NCBI GenBank assembly: GCA_964559535.1
Contig: CAZLIC010000014.1
Span: 8,606-72,605 of the forward strand
Source: CAZLIC01 sp964559535
Lineage (GTDB): Bacteria > Pseudomonadota > Alphaproteobacteria > Rhodobacterales > Rhodobacteraceae
Reading direction: 5' to 3'
Length of the DNA: 64,000 bases
Made by a program: the position numbers and the translations under genes. Of the stretch, positions 11,305 through 20,269 are shown in pieces (positions within the stretch are counted from its first letter, which is position 1; each line of letters starts with the position of its first letter). A model generated the notes under the pieces. It worked only from the letters and a program-made list of their open reading frames with translations, did not search any database and had not been told where the DNA came from.

Positions 11305-12876
11305 ATGAGCGATGTGGCAGAGGCTGTGGTCGGGCTTGGGGCCGGGGCGGGGCGGCGGGCGCGGGGCGGCGGCGGCGCGGCGCGGCGGGCCGAGCGGACG
11401 GCGGTGCATTTCGAGACGGCGCGGTTCATCGAGCGCAACATCCCGAACTTCGAGATCCTGAACGAAGAGGCGCTGGCGATCATCGAATGGAACGCCGAGA
11501 CGGTGCTGGAGGAGATCGGCGTCAATTTCGTGGAGAACCCCGGCGCGCTGGAGTTGTGGCGGCAGGCAGGCGCCGATGTGCGGGGCGAGCGGGTGCGCAT
11601 TCCCCGCGGGCTGGCGCGCAGATTGTGCGCGACGGCGCCGTCGCGGTTCACGCAGCTTGCGCGCAACCCGGAACGCAACGTCGAGATCGGCGGGCGCAAC
11701 CTGGTGCTGGCGCCGGTCTATGGCCCGCCCTTCGTGCGCGATGTCGAAGGCGGGCGGCGCTATGCCACCATCGCCGACTTCCGCAACTTCGTGAAGCTGG
11801 GCTACATGTCGAAGTGGCTGCACCATTCGGGCGGCACGGTGTGCGAACCCACCGACGTGGCGGTGAACAAGCGCCACCTCGACATGCTGCTGGCGCACAT
11901 GACGCTGAGCGACAAGCCCTTCATGGGGTCGGTGACGGCGCCCGAGCGGGCGGCCGATTCGGTGGAGATGGCGAAACTGCTGTTCGGTGCGGATGTGGTG
12001 GATGCCGGGCCGGTGATGACCAGCCTGATCAACATCAACTCGCCGCTGACCTTTGACGGCATCATGATGGGCGCGTTGGAGGTCTATGCGAAGGCCAACC
12101 AGGCCACCATCATTTCGCCCTTCATCGTGGGCGGCGCGATGGCACCGGTGACGGTGGCGGGCACGCTGACGCAGGTGCTGGCCGAGGTGCTGGCGGGGGT
12201 GGCCTATTCGCAGCTGGTGCGCGCGGGCGCGCCGGTGATCTTTGGCGCCTTCGTGACCTCGATCGACATGAACTCGGGCGCGCCCACCTTCGGCACACCC
12301 GAGGCGGCGCATATCACCTGGGGCGCGGGGCAGTTGGCGCGGCGGCTGGGCCTGCCCTACCGCAGCGGCGGGGCGTTCTGCGGGTCGAAGCTGCCGGATG
12401 CACAGGCGGCCTACGAGAGCGCGAATTCACTGAACATGGCGCTGACGGCCGGAGTGAACTTCATGCTGCACGCCTGCGGCTGGCTGGAGGGCGGACTCGT
12501 GTCCAGTTACGAGAAGTTCGTGATGGATGCCGACCAGCTGGGCACGCTGCACCACCTGGCGCAGGGCGTGTCGGTGGATGAAAACGCGCAGGCCATGGGC
12601 GCCATCCGCGAGGTGGGTCCGGGCGGGCACTACCTGGGCTGCGAGCACACGCAGGCGAACTTCAAGAGCGCGTTCTGGCGGACCGAGGTGCTGGACTACA
12701 AGCCCTTCGAGACCTGGGACGAGGAAGGCGCCCGCGACACGCAGGCGCTGGCCGGGGCGCGGGTCAAGAAACTTCTGGCCGACTATCAGGCGCCGGTGCT
12801 GGACGAGGGTATCCGCGATGCGCTGGAGTCGTATGTCGCGCGGCGCAAGTCGGAAATGCCCGACGCCTTCGTCTGA
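11305..12876 (+). CDS. MttB-superfamily (trimethylamine/glycine-betaine methyltransferase-like) protein
   Basis: The 523-residue product aligns end to end with the MttB superfamily: [21 protein letters not shown], then [26 protein letters not shown] and a TIM-barrel core. Archaeal MttB moves a methyl group from trimethylamine to a corrinoid protein using pyrrolysine. Here the frame is open throughout with no internal amber, so this is the non-pyrrolysine branch, whose characterised members demethylate glycine betaine and related quaternary amines. No corrinoid protein or reactivase gene is adjacent. I chose ATG 11305, five bases after GGAGG; ATG 11302 is too close. The first 35 residues are a low-complexity Ala/Gly/Arg tail. 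Confidence 0.85.
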   Translation: MSDVAEAVVGLGAGAGRRARGGGGAARRAERTAVHFETARFIERNIPNFEILNEEALAIIEWNAETVLEEIGVNFVENPGALELWRQAGADVRGERVRIPRGLARRLCATAPSRFTQLARNPERNVEIGGRNLVLAPVYGPPFVRDVEGGRRYATIADFRNFVKLGYMSKWLHHSGGTVCEPTDVAVNKRHLDMLLAHMTLSDKPFMGSVTAPERAADSVEMAKLLFGADVVDAGPVMTSLININSPLTFDGIMMGALEVYAKANQATIISPFIVGGAMAPVTVAGTLTQVLAEVLAGVAYSQLVRAGAPVIFGAFVTSIDMNSGAPTFGTPEAAHITWGAGQLARRLGLPYRSGGAFCGSKLPDAQAAYESANSLNMALTAGVNFMLHACGWLEGGLVSSYEKFVMDADQLGTLHHLAQGVSVDENAQAMGAIREVGPGGHYLGCEHTQANFKSAFWRTEVLDYKPFETWDEEGARDTQALAGARVKKLLADYQAPVLDEGIRDALESYVARRKSEMPDAFV

Positions 12877-12928
12877 CCTGCGCGGGATCGGAGCGGGCGC
12901 CCCTGTGCGGGGCGCCACGCGGACTGCT

Positions 12929-13216
12929 TCAGCCCTGTGCCGGGGCAGCGGTCAGCCGCGCCTCGGCCAGCAAGGCGATCAGCAGTTCGACATGCCTTGA
13001 GATCGAATAGCTGGCGTCGCCGCGGCAGCGGGTTGCCTCGGCGTCGGCTTCGGCGGCAATCAGGCGGGGCAGCGCGTCGCCGCCGGAATGTCCACCAAGG
13101 GGCAACAATCGCCGCAAGTCACGCTCTCGGCGATAGTCCTGCAGACCGTGGCGCGCTGCCCGGAGAAGCAGCCGCGGACGCAGCATGTCGTTCGGCAGGT
13201 TTCTGGCAATGCACAT
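12929..13216 (-). CDS. DUF6477-family small protein
   Basis: This 95-residue protein has the pattern I associate with DUF6477: MLRPRLLLRAARHGLQDYRRERDLRRLL near the start and GDASYSISRHVELLIALLAEARL near the end. It is basic and helical with no signal peptide. Function is unknown. ATG 13216 follows a perfect AGGAGG. It is divergent from the DUF6456 regulator-like gene, and the two families often co-occur in Rhodobacteraceae, which hints at a shared role. Confidence 0.7.
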   Translation of the reverse strand: MCIARNLPNDMLRPRLLLRAARHGLQDYRRERDLRRLLPLGGHSGGDALPRLIAAEADAEATRCRGDASYSISRHVELLIALLAEARLTAAPAQG

Positions 13217-13436
13217 CGGTGTCCTCCTGAGTTGAGAGAGACACACATTGCATCTTTACAACTTGGCGTTGCGTATTCGTCTTGTCGGGCGCGCGCTGGG
13301 GTCCTCATTTGTTGAATATCTGTAAACGATTGTGGGCCTCTCCGGAGATCGGGCCGAGTCGGAACGCATGCAGCCCCTGGTTGAAAAAGTCCAAGTTTGC
13401 AGTGTTGCCTGCACAGATCTGTCAAAGGAAGCTGAC

Positions 13437-14558
13437 ATGCCGACACGCATTTCAGAGGCAGGGTCTTTGCCGTCCTGGCTTCCGGATTCGGTGCGCCTGT
13501 ACCTGCACCACACCGAAGAGGGCCTGTCGCTGCGGGCGCTGGCCCGGCGCGAAGGCTGTCATGCCTCGACCGTCATGCGGCAGGTCCGGCGATCCGAGAG
13601 CCGCCGCGACGATCCGCTGTGGGACGAGGGTGTGGCGGCCCTGGCGCGTCTCCGGTCAGCCAGAACCCCCGTCAGCGAGGACGTCCACATGACCGCATCG
13701 ATCCGCACCGAGACCATCGTTCCGCCGGAGGAGGTGATCGACCAGGAGGCACGGCGCATCCTGCGCCGTCTGGCCGAGCCCGGCGCCGTGCTGGCCATTG
13801 CGCCGGACATGGAGAAGGCCGCCGTGTTGAAGACCCTGCCGGACGGGCAGACGATGCGCACCGGCGTGGTCGAGCGCGCGGTGGCGCAGGCCTTTGCCCT
13901 GCGCGACTGGATCCACTGCCGCAAGCCGGGCCGGATCGCGACCTACGAGATCACGGCGGCCGGGCGGGCGGCACTGAAGCGCATTCTGGAACCGGACATG
14001 GCGATGCCCGATGGTCCGATGCGCGGCATGGCCGAGGCTGCGACGCCCTTTGCCGACCAGCACCGGTCCTGGGGTGAAAGGGCGGTGACGGATGCGCAAG
14101 GCACCCGGCGCATCCGGGTGAACCTGGCCGAAAGCCCGGTTCAGGTGCTGGCCCGGCGACGCGACAGCGATGGCAAGCCCTATCTGGAGCCCGAACTGGT
14201 GACGGCGGCCGAACGCCTGCGCGAGGATTTCGAACTGGCGCAGATGGGGCCGCGGGTGGCGCAGAACTGGGAGCGGTTCCTGACGGCGGGTGACCGCGGC
14301 GGCTGGCGGCCCGATTCCGGTGGTGCCGAAGGGCCGCGCGGCGCCCGCGAACGGGTGGCGGCGGCGCTGCGCGACCTGGGGCCCGGCCTTGGCGACGTGG
14401 TCCTGCGCGTGTGCTGTTTTCTGGAGGGGCTGGAGGCGGTGGAAAAGCGGATGGGCTGGGCGGCGCGGTCGGGCAAGATTGTGCTGCGCATCGCGCTGAT
14501 GCGGCTGCGGCGGCACTATGACGAGACCTATGGGCGCTCAGGCCCGCTGATCGGCTAG
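13437..14558 (+). CDS. DUF6456 helix-turn-helix protein
   Basis: The 373-residue product begins with a homeodomain-like helix-turn-helix (VRLYLHHTEEGLSLRALARREGCHASTVMRQVRR, residues about 17-50), so it probably binds DNA. The C-terminal half contains the DUF6456 region, with RIRVNLAESPVQVLARR and a final helical bundle (CCFLEGLEAVEKRMGW). The start at 13437 follows AAAGGAAGC; an upstream in-frame ATG at 13332 lacks conserved sequence. The 220-bp spacer to the divergent DUF6477 gene must hold both promoters. Its 3' end overlaps the convergent SDR gene by 21 bp. Targets unknown. Confidence 0.75.
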   Translation: MPTRISEAGSLPSWLPDSVRLYLHHTEEGLSLRALARREGCHASTVMRQVRRSESRRDDPLWDEGVAALARLRSARTPVSEDVHMTASIRTETIVPPEEVIDQEARRILRRLAEPGAVLAIAPDMEKAAVLKTLPDGQTMRTGVVERAVAQAFALRDWIHCRKPGRIATYEITAAGRAALKRILEPDMAMPDGPMRGMAEAATPFADQHRSWGERAVTDAQGTRRIRVNLAESPVQVLARRRDSDGKPYLEPELVTAAERLREDFELAQMGPRVAQNWERFLTAGDRGGWRPDSGGAEGPRGARERVAAALRDLGPGLGDVVLRVCCFLEGLEAVEKRMGWAARSGKIVLRIALMRLRRHYDETYGRSGPLIG

Positions 14559-15212
14559 GACCGTGTCCAGGATGCGCGCCGCCTCGGCCCGCGGGTCGGC
14601 CAGTGGCGCGCGGTCCTCGCCGGGAAAGAAGCGGGCGCGGGTGGCGGTGGGCATGGGGGCGGGGGTGGCGATCACCACGCGCGGGCCGGTGCGCACCGTT
14701 TCGGCCTGCCAGCTGCGGGCAAGCGCCATCTGCGCGGCCTTGGTGGCGCCGTAGGCCCCGAAGAAGGGCTGACCGGCGCGGGGGTCGTCGAAGAACAGGG
14801 CCGTGCCCCGGTGGGCCAGCAGCAGCGGCGCGATGAAGGGGATCAGCGTGGCGGTGGCGGTGGCATTCACCTTTGCCGACTTGTCCCAGTCCTTCGCGTC
14901 TACCGATGATGCGGGGGCCAGGGGGGCCGCATGGATGGCGGCATGCACCCACAGGCGCAGGCCCCCCCAGCGGTCATAGACGGACCGGCAAAGGTGGCGC
15001 ATGGCGCCGTCGTCGGTGATGTCCATGGGGGCAAGCGTGAGGGCCCCGGCGCCCGGCATTCCCGCAGCCTTCACCCGGTCGTCCAGATCTTCCAGACCGC
15101 CTGCAGTGCGGGCCACCGCCACCACATGCCAGCCACGGAAGGCCAGCTGTTCGGCCAGCGCCGTGCCAAGGCCGCGGCTGGCGCCGGTGACGAGGGCGAT
15201 CTTTTCGGGCAT
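14538..15212 (-). CDS. SDR-family NAD(P)-dependent oxidoreductase
   Basis: A 224-residue classical short-chain dehydrogenase/reductase. The cofactor motif TGASRGLG is at residues 9-16 and the catalytic YxxxK appears as YGATKAAQ. The C-terminus is short and compact. Substrate cannot be inferred. It follows purF on the same strand, with a dispersed repeat between them, and overlaps DUF6456 at the 3' end. The start MPEKIALVTGASRGLG places the Rossmann motif at the usual distance, so upstream in-frame sequence is excluded. Confidence 0.88.
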   Translation of the reverse strand: MPEKIALVTGASRGLGTALAEQLAFRGWHVVAVARTAGGLEDLDDRVKAAGMPGAGALTLAPMDITDDGAMRHLCRSVYDRWGGLRLWVHAAIHAAPLAPASSVDAKDWDKSAKVNATATATLIPFIAPLLLAHRGTALFFDDPRAGQPFFGAYGATKAAQMALARSWQAETVRTGPRVVIATPAPMPTATRARFFPGEDRAPLADPRAEAARILDTVLADQRA

Positions 15213-15238
15213 CGGGCGGCTCCTTGTGGCGCGCGCCG

Positions 15239-15290
15239 GGGGGCTTCGCGCCCCCCGGACCCCCCGCGGGATATTTGCGCCAAGATGAAA
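15239..15290 (+). repeat. Dispersed GC-palindrome repeat, copy B (diverged)
   Basis: A hairpin GGGGGGCTTCGCGCCCCCC is followed by GGACCCCCCGCGGGATATTT and GCGCCAAGATGAAA. The architecture (GC palindrome, second C-run, then an AAGATGA tail) matches copies A, C and D although the bases differ. It lies between purF and the SDR gene. Confidence 0.6.
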
Positions 15291-15315
15291 GGGCAAGCCG
15301 GGGGGAAGGCGCGGG

Positions 15316-16782
15316 CTACTCGGCCGCGGCCTTCATCTCGAACCCCTTCTCGATCATGTCGGAAGGGGCCACTGGATAGTCGCCCGAGAAGCAGGCATCG
15401 CAGTAGCGCGGTGCCTTGGGATCGCGCCCTTTGGCTTCTCCGGCGGCGCGATACAGGCCATCGAGCGAAACGAAGCGCAGGCTGTTCACCCCGATCCAGT
15501 CGCGCATCTCGTCTTCCGACATGGTGGCGGCCAGAAGCTTGGACCGTTCCGGGGTGTCGACGCCGTAGAAGCAGGGCCAGGCGGTGGGCGGCGAGGCGAT
15601 GCGGAAGTGCACCTCGGCGGCGCCGGCTTCCAGGATCATGTCCTTGATCTTGCGCGAGGTGGTGCCGCGCACGACCGAATCGTCCACCAGCACGATGCGC
15701 TTGCCTGCCACCAGCGCGCGGTTCACGTTCAGTTTCAGCCGGACACCCATGTTGCGGATGCTTTCGGTGGGTTCGATGAAGGTGCGCCCGACGTACTGGT
15801 TGCGCACGATGCCGAAGCCGAAGGGAATGCCCGATTCCTGTGCAAAGCCGATGGCGGCGGGGGTGCCGCTGTCGGGCACGGGGCAGACCAGATCGCCCTC
15901 GGCGGGCGCTTCGCGTGCAAGCTCGACGCCGATCTGGCGGCGCGTTTCATAGACCGACCGGCCGCCGATGATGGAATCGGGGCGGCTGAAGTAGACGTGC
16001 TCGAACACGCAGAAGCGCGCCGCGGCAGGGCCGAAGGGGCGGTGGCTGACACAGATGCCGTTTTCGATGACCACCATCTCGCCCGGTTCGATCTCGCGCT
16101 CGAAGCGCGCGCCGATGATGTCAAGCGCGCAGGTTTCCGACGCCAGCACCCAGCCGGTTTCGCCGACGCGGCCCATCACCAGCGGGCGCACCCCCAGCGG
16201 GTCGCGCACGCCGATCAGTTTGGTGCGGGTCATGGCGATGACGCTGAACGCGCCTTCGACGGCGCGCAGCGCGTCCTTGATGCGTTCGGCCAGCGTCTTC
16301 TGCATGGACCGGGCCATGAGGTGGATGATGCATTCGGTGTCGGACGAGGACTGGAAGATCGCGCCGCGTTCGATCAGCTGCTTGCGCAGGGCGGTTGCGT
16401 TCGTCAGGTTGCCGTTGTGGGCTATGGCACAGCCGCCCACCGAGAATTCGCCGAAGAAGGGCTGCACGTCGCGAATCTGCGTGGCGCCCTTGGAGCCGGC
16501 CGTCGAATAGCGGACGTGACCGATGGCCAGGGATCCGGGCAGCGTCTTCATCACGTCGGCCGTGGTGAAGTTGTCGCGCACATAGCCGAAGCGGCGGGCC
16601 GAGTTGAACCCCTGGTCGGGGTGGTAGGTAACGATGCCGCCCGCTTCCTGCCCGCGGTGTTGCAGGGCGTGCAGGCCCAGCGCCACGAATTGCGCGGCAT
16701 CCTCGACGCCGATCACGCCGAAAACCCCGCACTCTTCCTTCAGCTTGTCGTCATCGAAGGGATGGCTGCGGAAGGTGGGCAT
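15316..16782 (-). CDS. purF: Amidophosphoribosyltransferase
   Basis: The 488-residue enzyme catalyses the first committed step of purine synthesis, PRPP plus glutamine to 5-phosphoribosylamine. A propeptide precedes the catalytic cysteine (EECGVFGVIG, C18), which becomes the N-terminus after cleavage. The PRPP-binding loop VLVDDSVVRGTTSRK is near residue 360. The Ntn amidotransferase domain is complete. It lies downstream of cvpA on the same strand, the classic cvpA-purF arrangement. Confidence 0.98.
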   Translation of the reverse strand: MPTFRSHPFDDDKLKEECGVFGVIGVEDAAQFVALGLHALQHRGQEAGGIVTYHPDQGFNSARRFGYVRDNFTTADVMKTLPGSLAIGHVRYSTAGSKGATQIRDVQPFFGEFSVGGCAIAHNGNLTNATALRKQLIERGAIFQSSSDTECIIHLMARSMQKTLAERIKDALRAVEGAFSVIAMTRTKLIGVRDPLGVRPLVMGRVGETGWVLASETCALDIIGARFEREIEPGEMVVIENGICVSHRPFGPAAARFCVFEHVYFSRPDSIIGGRSVYETRRQIGVELAREAPAEGDLVCPVPDSGTPAAIGFAQESGIPFGFGIVRNQYVGRTFIEPTESIRNMGVRLKLNVNRALVAGKRIVLVDDSVVRGTTSRKIKDMILEAGAAEVHFRIASPPTAWPCFYGVDTPERSKLLAATMSEDEMRDWIGVNSLRFVSLDGLYRAAGEAKGRDPKAPRYCDACFSGDYPVAPSDMIEKGFEMKAAAE

Positions 16783-16873
16783 GTGCAGGCTCCGAATCCG
16801 CCTTGGGTGCGCGCCACTATCTAGGGCGCGTCCTGCGGAATGTCACGCGGCTGTCGTGCTGCGGTGCAGAAAA

Positions 16874-17482
16874 TCAGCCGCCCGAGGGTGCGGGTGCCGC
16901 GGGCGCCGGGGCGGGGGCCGGGGCGGCGCCGGTGGTGCAGACGGCAGTCAGTTCCTCGTACCGCGCGACGATCCAGCCCGGCGCGTCGGACGGAATCGAC
17001 TCGTCGATGTTGGTCTGGAAGCTGGCAAACACCTTGGCCGAGCGGGAGCTGTCGATCATCGGCACGGTGTTGGCGGCAACCGCCCGGTCGTAGACGATGA
17101 AGGCCACGGCGACGAGGACGATGCCGCGCAGCACGCCGAACAGGAAGCCCATCCCCTGGTCCAAACCGCCCAGCACCGAGCGCTGCACGGCCGAGGACAG
17201 GAGCGGCGCAAAGAGCGACGTCAGCACCAGCACGATGGCAAAGACCGCGGCGAAGGCCGCAATGACCGACAACTCGCAGCTGTCGCCCAGAAACTCGCCG
17301 ATGACCGGCAGTTCCTTGATCAGCGGTTGCGCCTGCCCGGCAAACACGAAGGCCGCCACGGCCGCCACCACCCAGCCCAGGATTGCCAGCGATTCCCGCA
17401 CCACCCCGCGCGAATAGGCCAGGATCGCCGAGAGCACGATCACGATCGCCACGCCCGCGTCGATCAGCGTGAAGCCTTCCAT
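16874..17482 (-). CDS. cvpA: CvpA-family membrane protein
   Basis: This 202-residue inner-membrane protein has four hydrophobic segments (FTLIDAGVAIVIVLSAILAY; LAILGWVVAAVAAFVFA; SVIAAFAAVFAIVLVLTSLF; FLFGVLRGIVLVAVAFIVYD), as in CvpA, linked in E. coli to colicin V production and envelope homeostasis. The C-terminus is an unusual alanine/proline tail. ATG 17482 follows CGGAGGAACGG. It lies between radA and purF on the same strand. Confidence 0.92.
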   Translation of the reverse strand: MEGFTLIDAGVAIVIVLSAILAYSRGVVRESLAILGWVVAAVAAFVFAGQAQPLIKELPVIGEFLGDSCELSVIAAFAAVFAIVLVLTSLFAPLLSSAVQRSVLGGLDQGMGFLFGVLRGIVLVAVAFIVYDRAVAANTVPMIDSSRSAKVFASFQTNIDESIPSDAPGWIVARYEELTAVCTTGAAPAPAPAPAAPAPSGG

Positions 17483-17509
17483 TCCGTTCCTCCGCCGGTG
17501 GCGCGCGCC

Positions 17510-18868
17510 CTAGCCCGCCCCGAACATGCCGCCTGCCAGTGCCGCCAGATCGGGCAGGGATTGCAGGGTCATGCCTGCGTCACCCGTTGCCTTCGACCCC
17601 GCGGCCAGTGTGGCCCGTGTGAAACCAAGTTTTGCCGCTTCTTTCAACCGGCTTTCGGATTGTGCCACGGGCCGCAGGGCGCCCGACAGGCTGATCTCGC
17701 CGAAAAACACCATGTCTGGCGGCGCGGCCACATCTTCACGGGCTGACAGTAGCGCGGCAGCAACAGCCAGATCGGCCGCCGGTTCCGTGACCCGCAGCCC
17801 GCCCGCGACGTTCAGGAACACATCGAGGCCTGCGAAGGGAATGCCGCAGCGGGCCTCCAGCACGGCCAGGATGGTGGAGACGCGGCCGCTGTCCAGCCCC
17901 ACGACGGTGCGGCGCGGCGTGCCGAGGGTAGAGGGCGCCACCAGCGCCTGCACCTCGGTCAGCACCGGCCGCGTGCCTTCGATGCCCGCGAACACGGCCG
18001 ATCCGGGGCTGGGCGTGCCGCGTTCGGACAGGAACAGCGCACTGGGGTTTGACACTTCGGCCAGCCCGGCGCCTGTCATCTCGAACACGCCGATCTCGTC
18101 GGCCGGGCCGAAGCGGTTCTTCACGGCGCGCAGGATGCGGAAGGCGTGGCCGCGGTCGCCCTCGAAATACAGCACGGTGTCGACCATGTGTTCCACCACC
18201 CGTGGGCCGGCGATCTGGCCATCCTTCGTGACATGGCCCACAAGGATGACTGCCGTGCCGCGCCGTTTGGCGAAGGTCACCAGCTCATGCGCCGCCGCCC
18301 GCACCTGCCCCACCGACCCGGGCGCGGCCTCGACGCTGTCCAGCCACATCGTCTGGATCGAATCGATGATGGCCAGCGCCGGGCGCGTCTGGTCGAGCGT
18401 GGTCAGGATGTCGCGCAGGGCGGTTTCGGCGCCCAGCTTCACCGGCGCGTCGGTCAGCCCCAGCCGGGCGGCGCGCATGCGCACCTGCGCCGCCGCCTCT
18501 TCGCCCGACAGATAGATCACCGACAGGCCCTGGCGGGCATAGGCGGCGGCGGCCTGCAGCAGCAGCGTGGACTTGCCGATGCCTGGATCGCCGCCCACCA
18601 GAATGGCCGAGGCGGGCACAAGGCCGCCGCCCAGCACCCGGTCCAGTTCCGCCATGCCCGAGGCCGCGCGGGGCGGGGGCGGTTCGCTGCTGGCAAGGTT
18701 ACCCAGCGGCACTGCGGTGCCCTTGGCCACCGGCCCCTTCGGCCCCGCTGACAGCGGCGCCTCCTCGATGATGGTGTTCCAGCCGCCGCAGGCGTCGCAC
18801 CGGCCCGCCCATTTGCGATGGACGGCACCGCAGGCAGTGCAGGTGAACAGGGGGGCGGATTTGGCCAT
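17510..18868 (-). CDS. radA: DNA repair protein RadA
   Basis: The 452-residue RadA (Sms) is a branch-migration ATPase in recombinational repair. The N-terminal C4 zinc finger is intact (C10, C13, C24, C27), Walker A GGDPGIGKST spans 92-101, and the RadA-specific KNRFG motif follows the RecA-like core. The C-terminal Lon-protease-like domain is complete. I chose MAKSAPLFTC as start, because upstream in-frame sequence lacks conservation. It heads the radA-cvpA-purF run; 27 bp separate it from cvpA. Confidence 0.97.
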   Translation of the reverse strand: MAKSAPLFTCTACGAVHRKWAGRCDACGGWNTIIEEAPLSAGPKGPVAKGTAVPLGNLASSEPPPPRAASGMAELDRVLGGGLVPASAILVGGDPGIGKSTLLLQAAAAYARQGLSVIYLSGEEAAAQVRMRAARLGLTDAPVKLGAETALRDILTTLDQTRPALAIIDSIQTMWLDSVEAAPGSVGQVRAAAHELVTFAKRRGTAVILVGHVTKDGQIAGPRVVEHMVDTVLYFEGDRGHAFRILRAVKNRFGPADEIGVFEMTGAGLAEVSNPSALFLSERGTPSPGSAVFAGIEGTRPVLTEVQALVAPSTLGTPRRTVVGLDSGRVSTILAVLEARCGIPFAGLDVFLNVAGGLRVTEPAADLAVAAALLSAREDVAAPPDMVFFGEISLSGALRPVAQSESRLKEAAKLGFTRATLAAGSKATGDAGMTLQSLPDLAALAGGMFGAG

Positions 18869-18924
18869 GGGCCCATAGGCGCAATCCACAGTCAAGGTGC
18901 AAGCCCCGATGGGCAGGAATGTGC

Positions 18925-19365
18925 CTAGCCCGCCAGGGTCAGGATGTTCGATGCGCCGTTGTAGATCAGCACACAGCGCGACAGGACATCCCGGCCGATC
19001 AGCCCCTCGATGCCCTGCGACCGCAAATGCGTTTCGAGTACAGGCATCGCGTCCAGGGACAGGCACACTCCGGTATCAGACGGGATCAGCAGGGACACAT
19101 CATACTGCAGGCAGGTGACAGCGTCGCCGTTCGTGGATGGCGTCTGGATGTCGATCAGGCCTGTGGCAACCAGGTTCAGCGGCCCGACAAAGTCGGGATC
19201 GACGCAGGTGCACGACGCGCCGGTGTCGACCAGAAAGGTTCCGATCACGCCTTTCGGGACTGTCTTGCCCTCTGCCTCGAGTGCGTGGCGATGCGGCGCA
19301 CTGATTCCGATGACGACCTGCAACAAGGGCCCGTTGGGCGCGTTCGGCAGGGTAATGCTGGGCAT
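18925..19365 (-). CDS. Retropepsin-like aspartyl protease domain protein
   Basis: The 146-residue protein contains the single-lobe aspartic-protease signature FLVDTGASCT (DTGAS at 47-51) and the matching hydrophobic-hydrophobic-glycine segment GLIGRDVL at 121-128. Such small bacterial retropepsin-like proteins would work as dimers. No signal peptide or membrane segment is seen, so it is probably cytoplasmic. Its ATG directly abuts the stop of the DUF5678-like gene, with no base between, suggesting co-translation. Substrate unknown. Confidence 0.8.
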   Translation of the reverse strand: MPSITLPNAPNGPLLQVVIGISAPHRHALEAEGKTVPKGVIGTFLVDTGASCTCVDPDFVGPLNLVATGLIDIQTPSTNGDAVTCLQYDVSLLIPSDTGVCLSLDAMPVLETHLRSQGIEGLIGRDVLSRCVLIYNGASNILTLAG

Positions 19366-19596
19366 CTACATTGCCAAGTCACGGGTAAAGAATGCCACAT
19401 GCTCGGCCGGAACGATGCGCTTGATCATGAACTCGCCCGGCTTGGCCTGCGCGTAGGCGGCCCGCAATGCATCGGCGTAGGTGTCGAAGACTTCAACAAC
19501 CCGATCGCCCCGGATGAACACATACTTGCCCGCATGTTGCAGCAGTTCCGGCAAGTGCGCCCGGTATGTCGCCATTTCCCGTTCAAGCACGGACAT
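19366..19596 (-). CDS. DUF5678-like small protein paired with the retropepsin
   Basis: A 76-residue protein with the pattern KYVFIRGDRVVEVFDTYADALRAAYAQ, which I associate with DUF5678, a small alpha/beta domain often encoded beside retropepsin-like proteases. The C-terminus FMIKRIVPAEHVAFF continues the same fold. The start at 19596 follows GGGGGTCC; an in-frame ATG five codons earlier is also possible. It is the upstream member of a two-gene unit; a regulatory or substrate role for the protease is inference. Confidence 0.65.
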   Translation of the reverse strand: MSVLEREMATYRAHLPELLQHAGKYVFIRGDRVVEVFDTYADALRAAYAQAKPGEFMIKRIVPAEHVAFFTRDLAM

Positions 19597-19782
19597 CTTG
19601 GACCCCCGCATACCTGTGCGTCGATTCGTAACCTAGCACGGGACAATTCAACAACCACCGTGTTCCTGCAAAGGCGATGAAAGGTTTGCCAACGCGGCGC
19701 ACAGCTTCCTGCGCCACGCTTGCCACACCCGGACCTTCATCGTTGCAAAGCAGAGTCGCCAACGCATGCAGCGCTACCGCGG

Positions 19783-20247
19783 TCAGTGGCGTTCGCGCCG
19801 CATCGACAGGCCGAGCGACAAGAGGATGCAGCCGGAGAACAGCCACAGGCCCCAGGCCGTTTCCACATGCGCCATGCCCACCCCCTTCACCACCACGATG
19901 TAGAGCGCGATCAGGAAGATGTCGGCCATGGCCAGCTTGCCCAACATGTGCAGCGCGGGCAGGACGCGGGGCGACAACAGGCGGAAGTCCAGCAGCGCGA
20001 TGCCCAGCACCTTGAGGTAAGGTGCGAAGATGGCAAGGAAGGTGACCAGCAGCGCCAGTGCCGGATCACTCTCCCACAGCGCCTGCAGGCCCGAGGTCAC
20101 GCTGATTTCCGACAGGCCGAAAATCGGCAGCAGGGCGGCGCGCAAAAGCGGCGCGAACCAGGCAACCGGGAACAGCAGGACCAGAGACAGGTTCAGAAGG
20201 ACATGGGGGCGGGGCAATGGGCAGGTCCTGCGATGCGTCCCCTGCAT
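19783..20247 (-). CDS. PqiA-like (paraquat-inducible protein A) membrane protein
   Basis: From ATG 20247 the product has 154 residues with hydrophobic segments at about 14-35, 55-75, 90-110 and 120-145 and a short basic C-terminus (SLGLSMRRERH). The topology and the LLSPRVLPALHMLGKLAMADIFLIAL stretch fit the PqiA family, single-domain form, implicated in envelope lipid transport and stress. The cysteine-rich zinc motif of long PqiA proteins is absent. It lies 22 bp downstream of the coiled-coil membrane protein gene on the same strand. Confidence 0.75.
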   Translation of the reverse strand: MQGTHRRTCPLPRPHVLLNLSLVLLFPVAWFAPLLRAALLPIFGLSEISVTSGLQALWESDPALALLVTFLAIFAPYLKVLGIALLDFRLLSPRVLPALHMLGKLAMADIFLIALYIVVVKGVGMAHVETAWGLWLFSGCILLSLGLSMRRERH

Positions 20248-20269
20248 GTGACCATGCGGGGCAGCCAAA

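Noticed and set aside
11305..12876. Pyrrolysine-containing trimethylamine methyltransferase
   Set aside because: No in-frame amber codon within the gene, so it cannot be the Pyl form.
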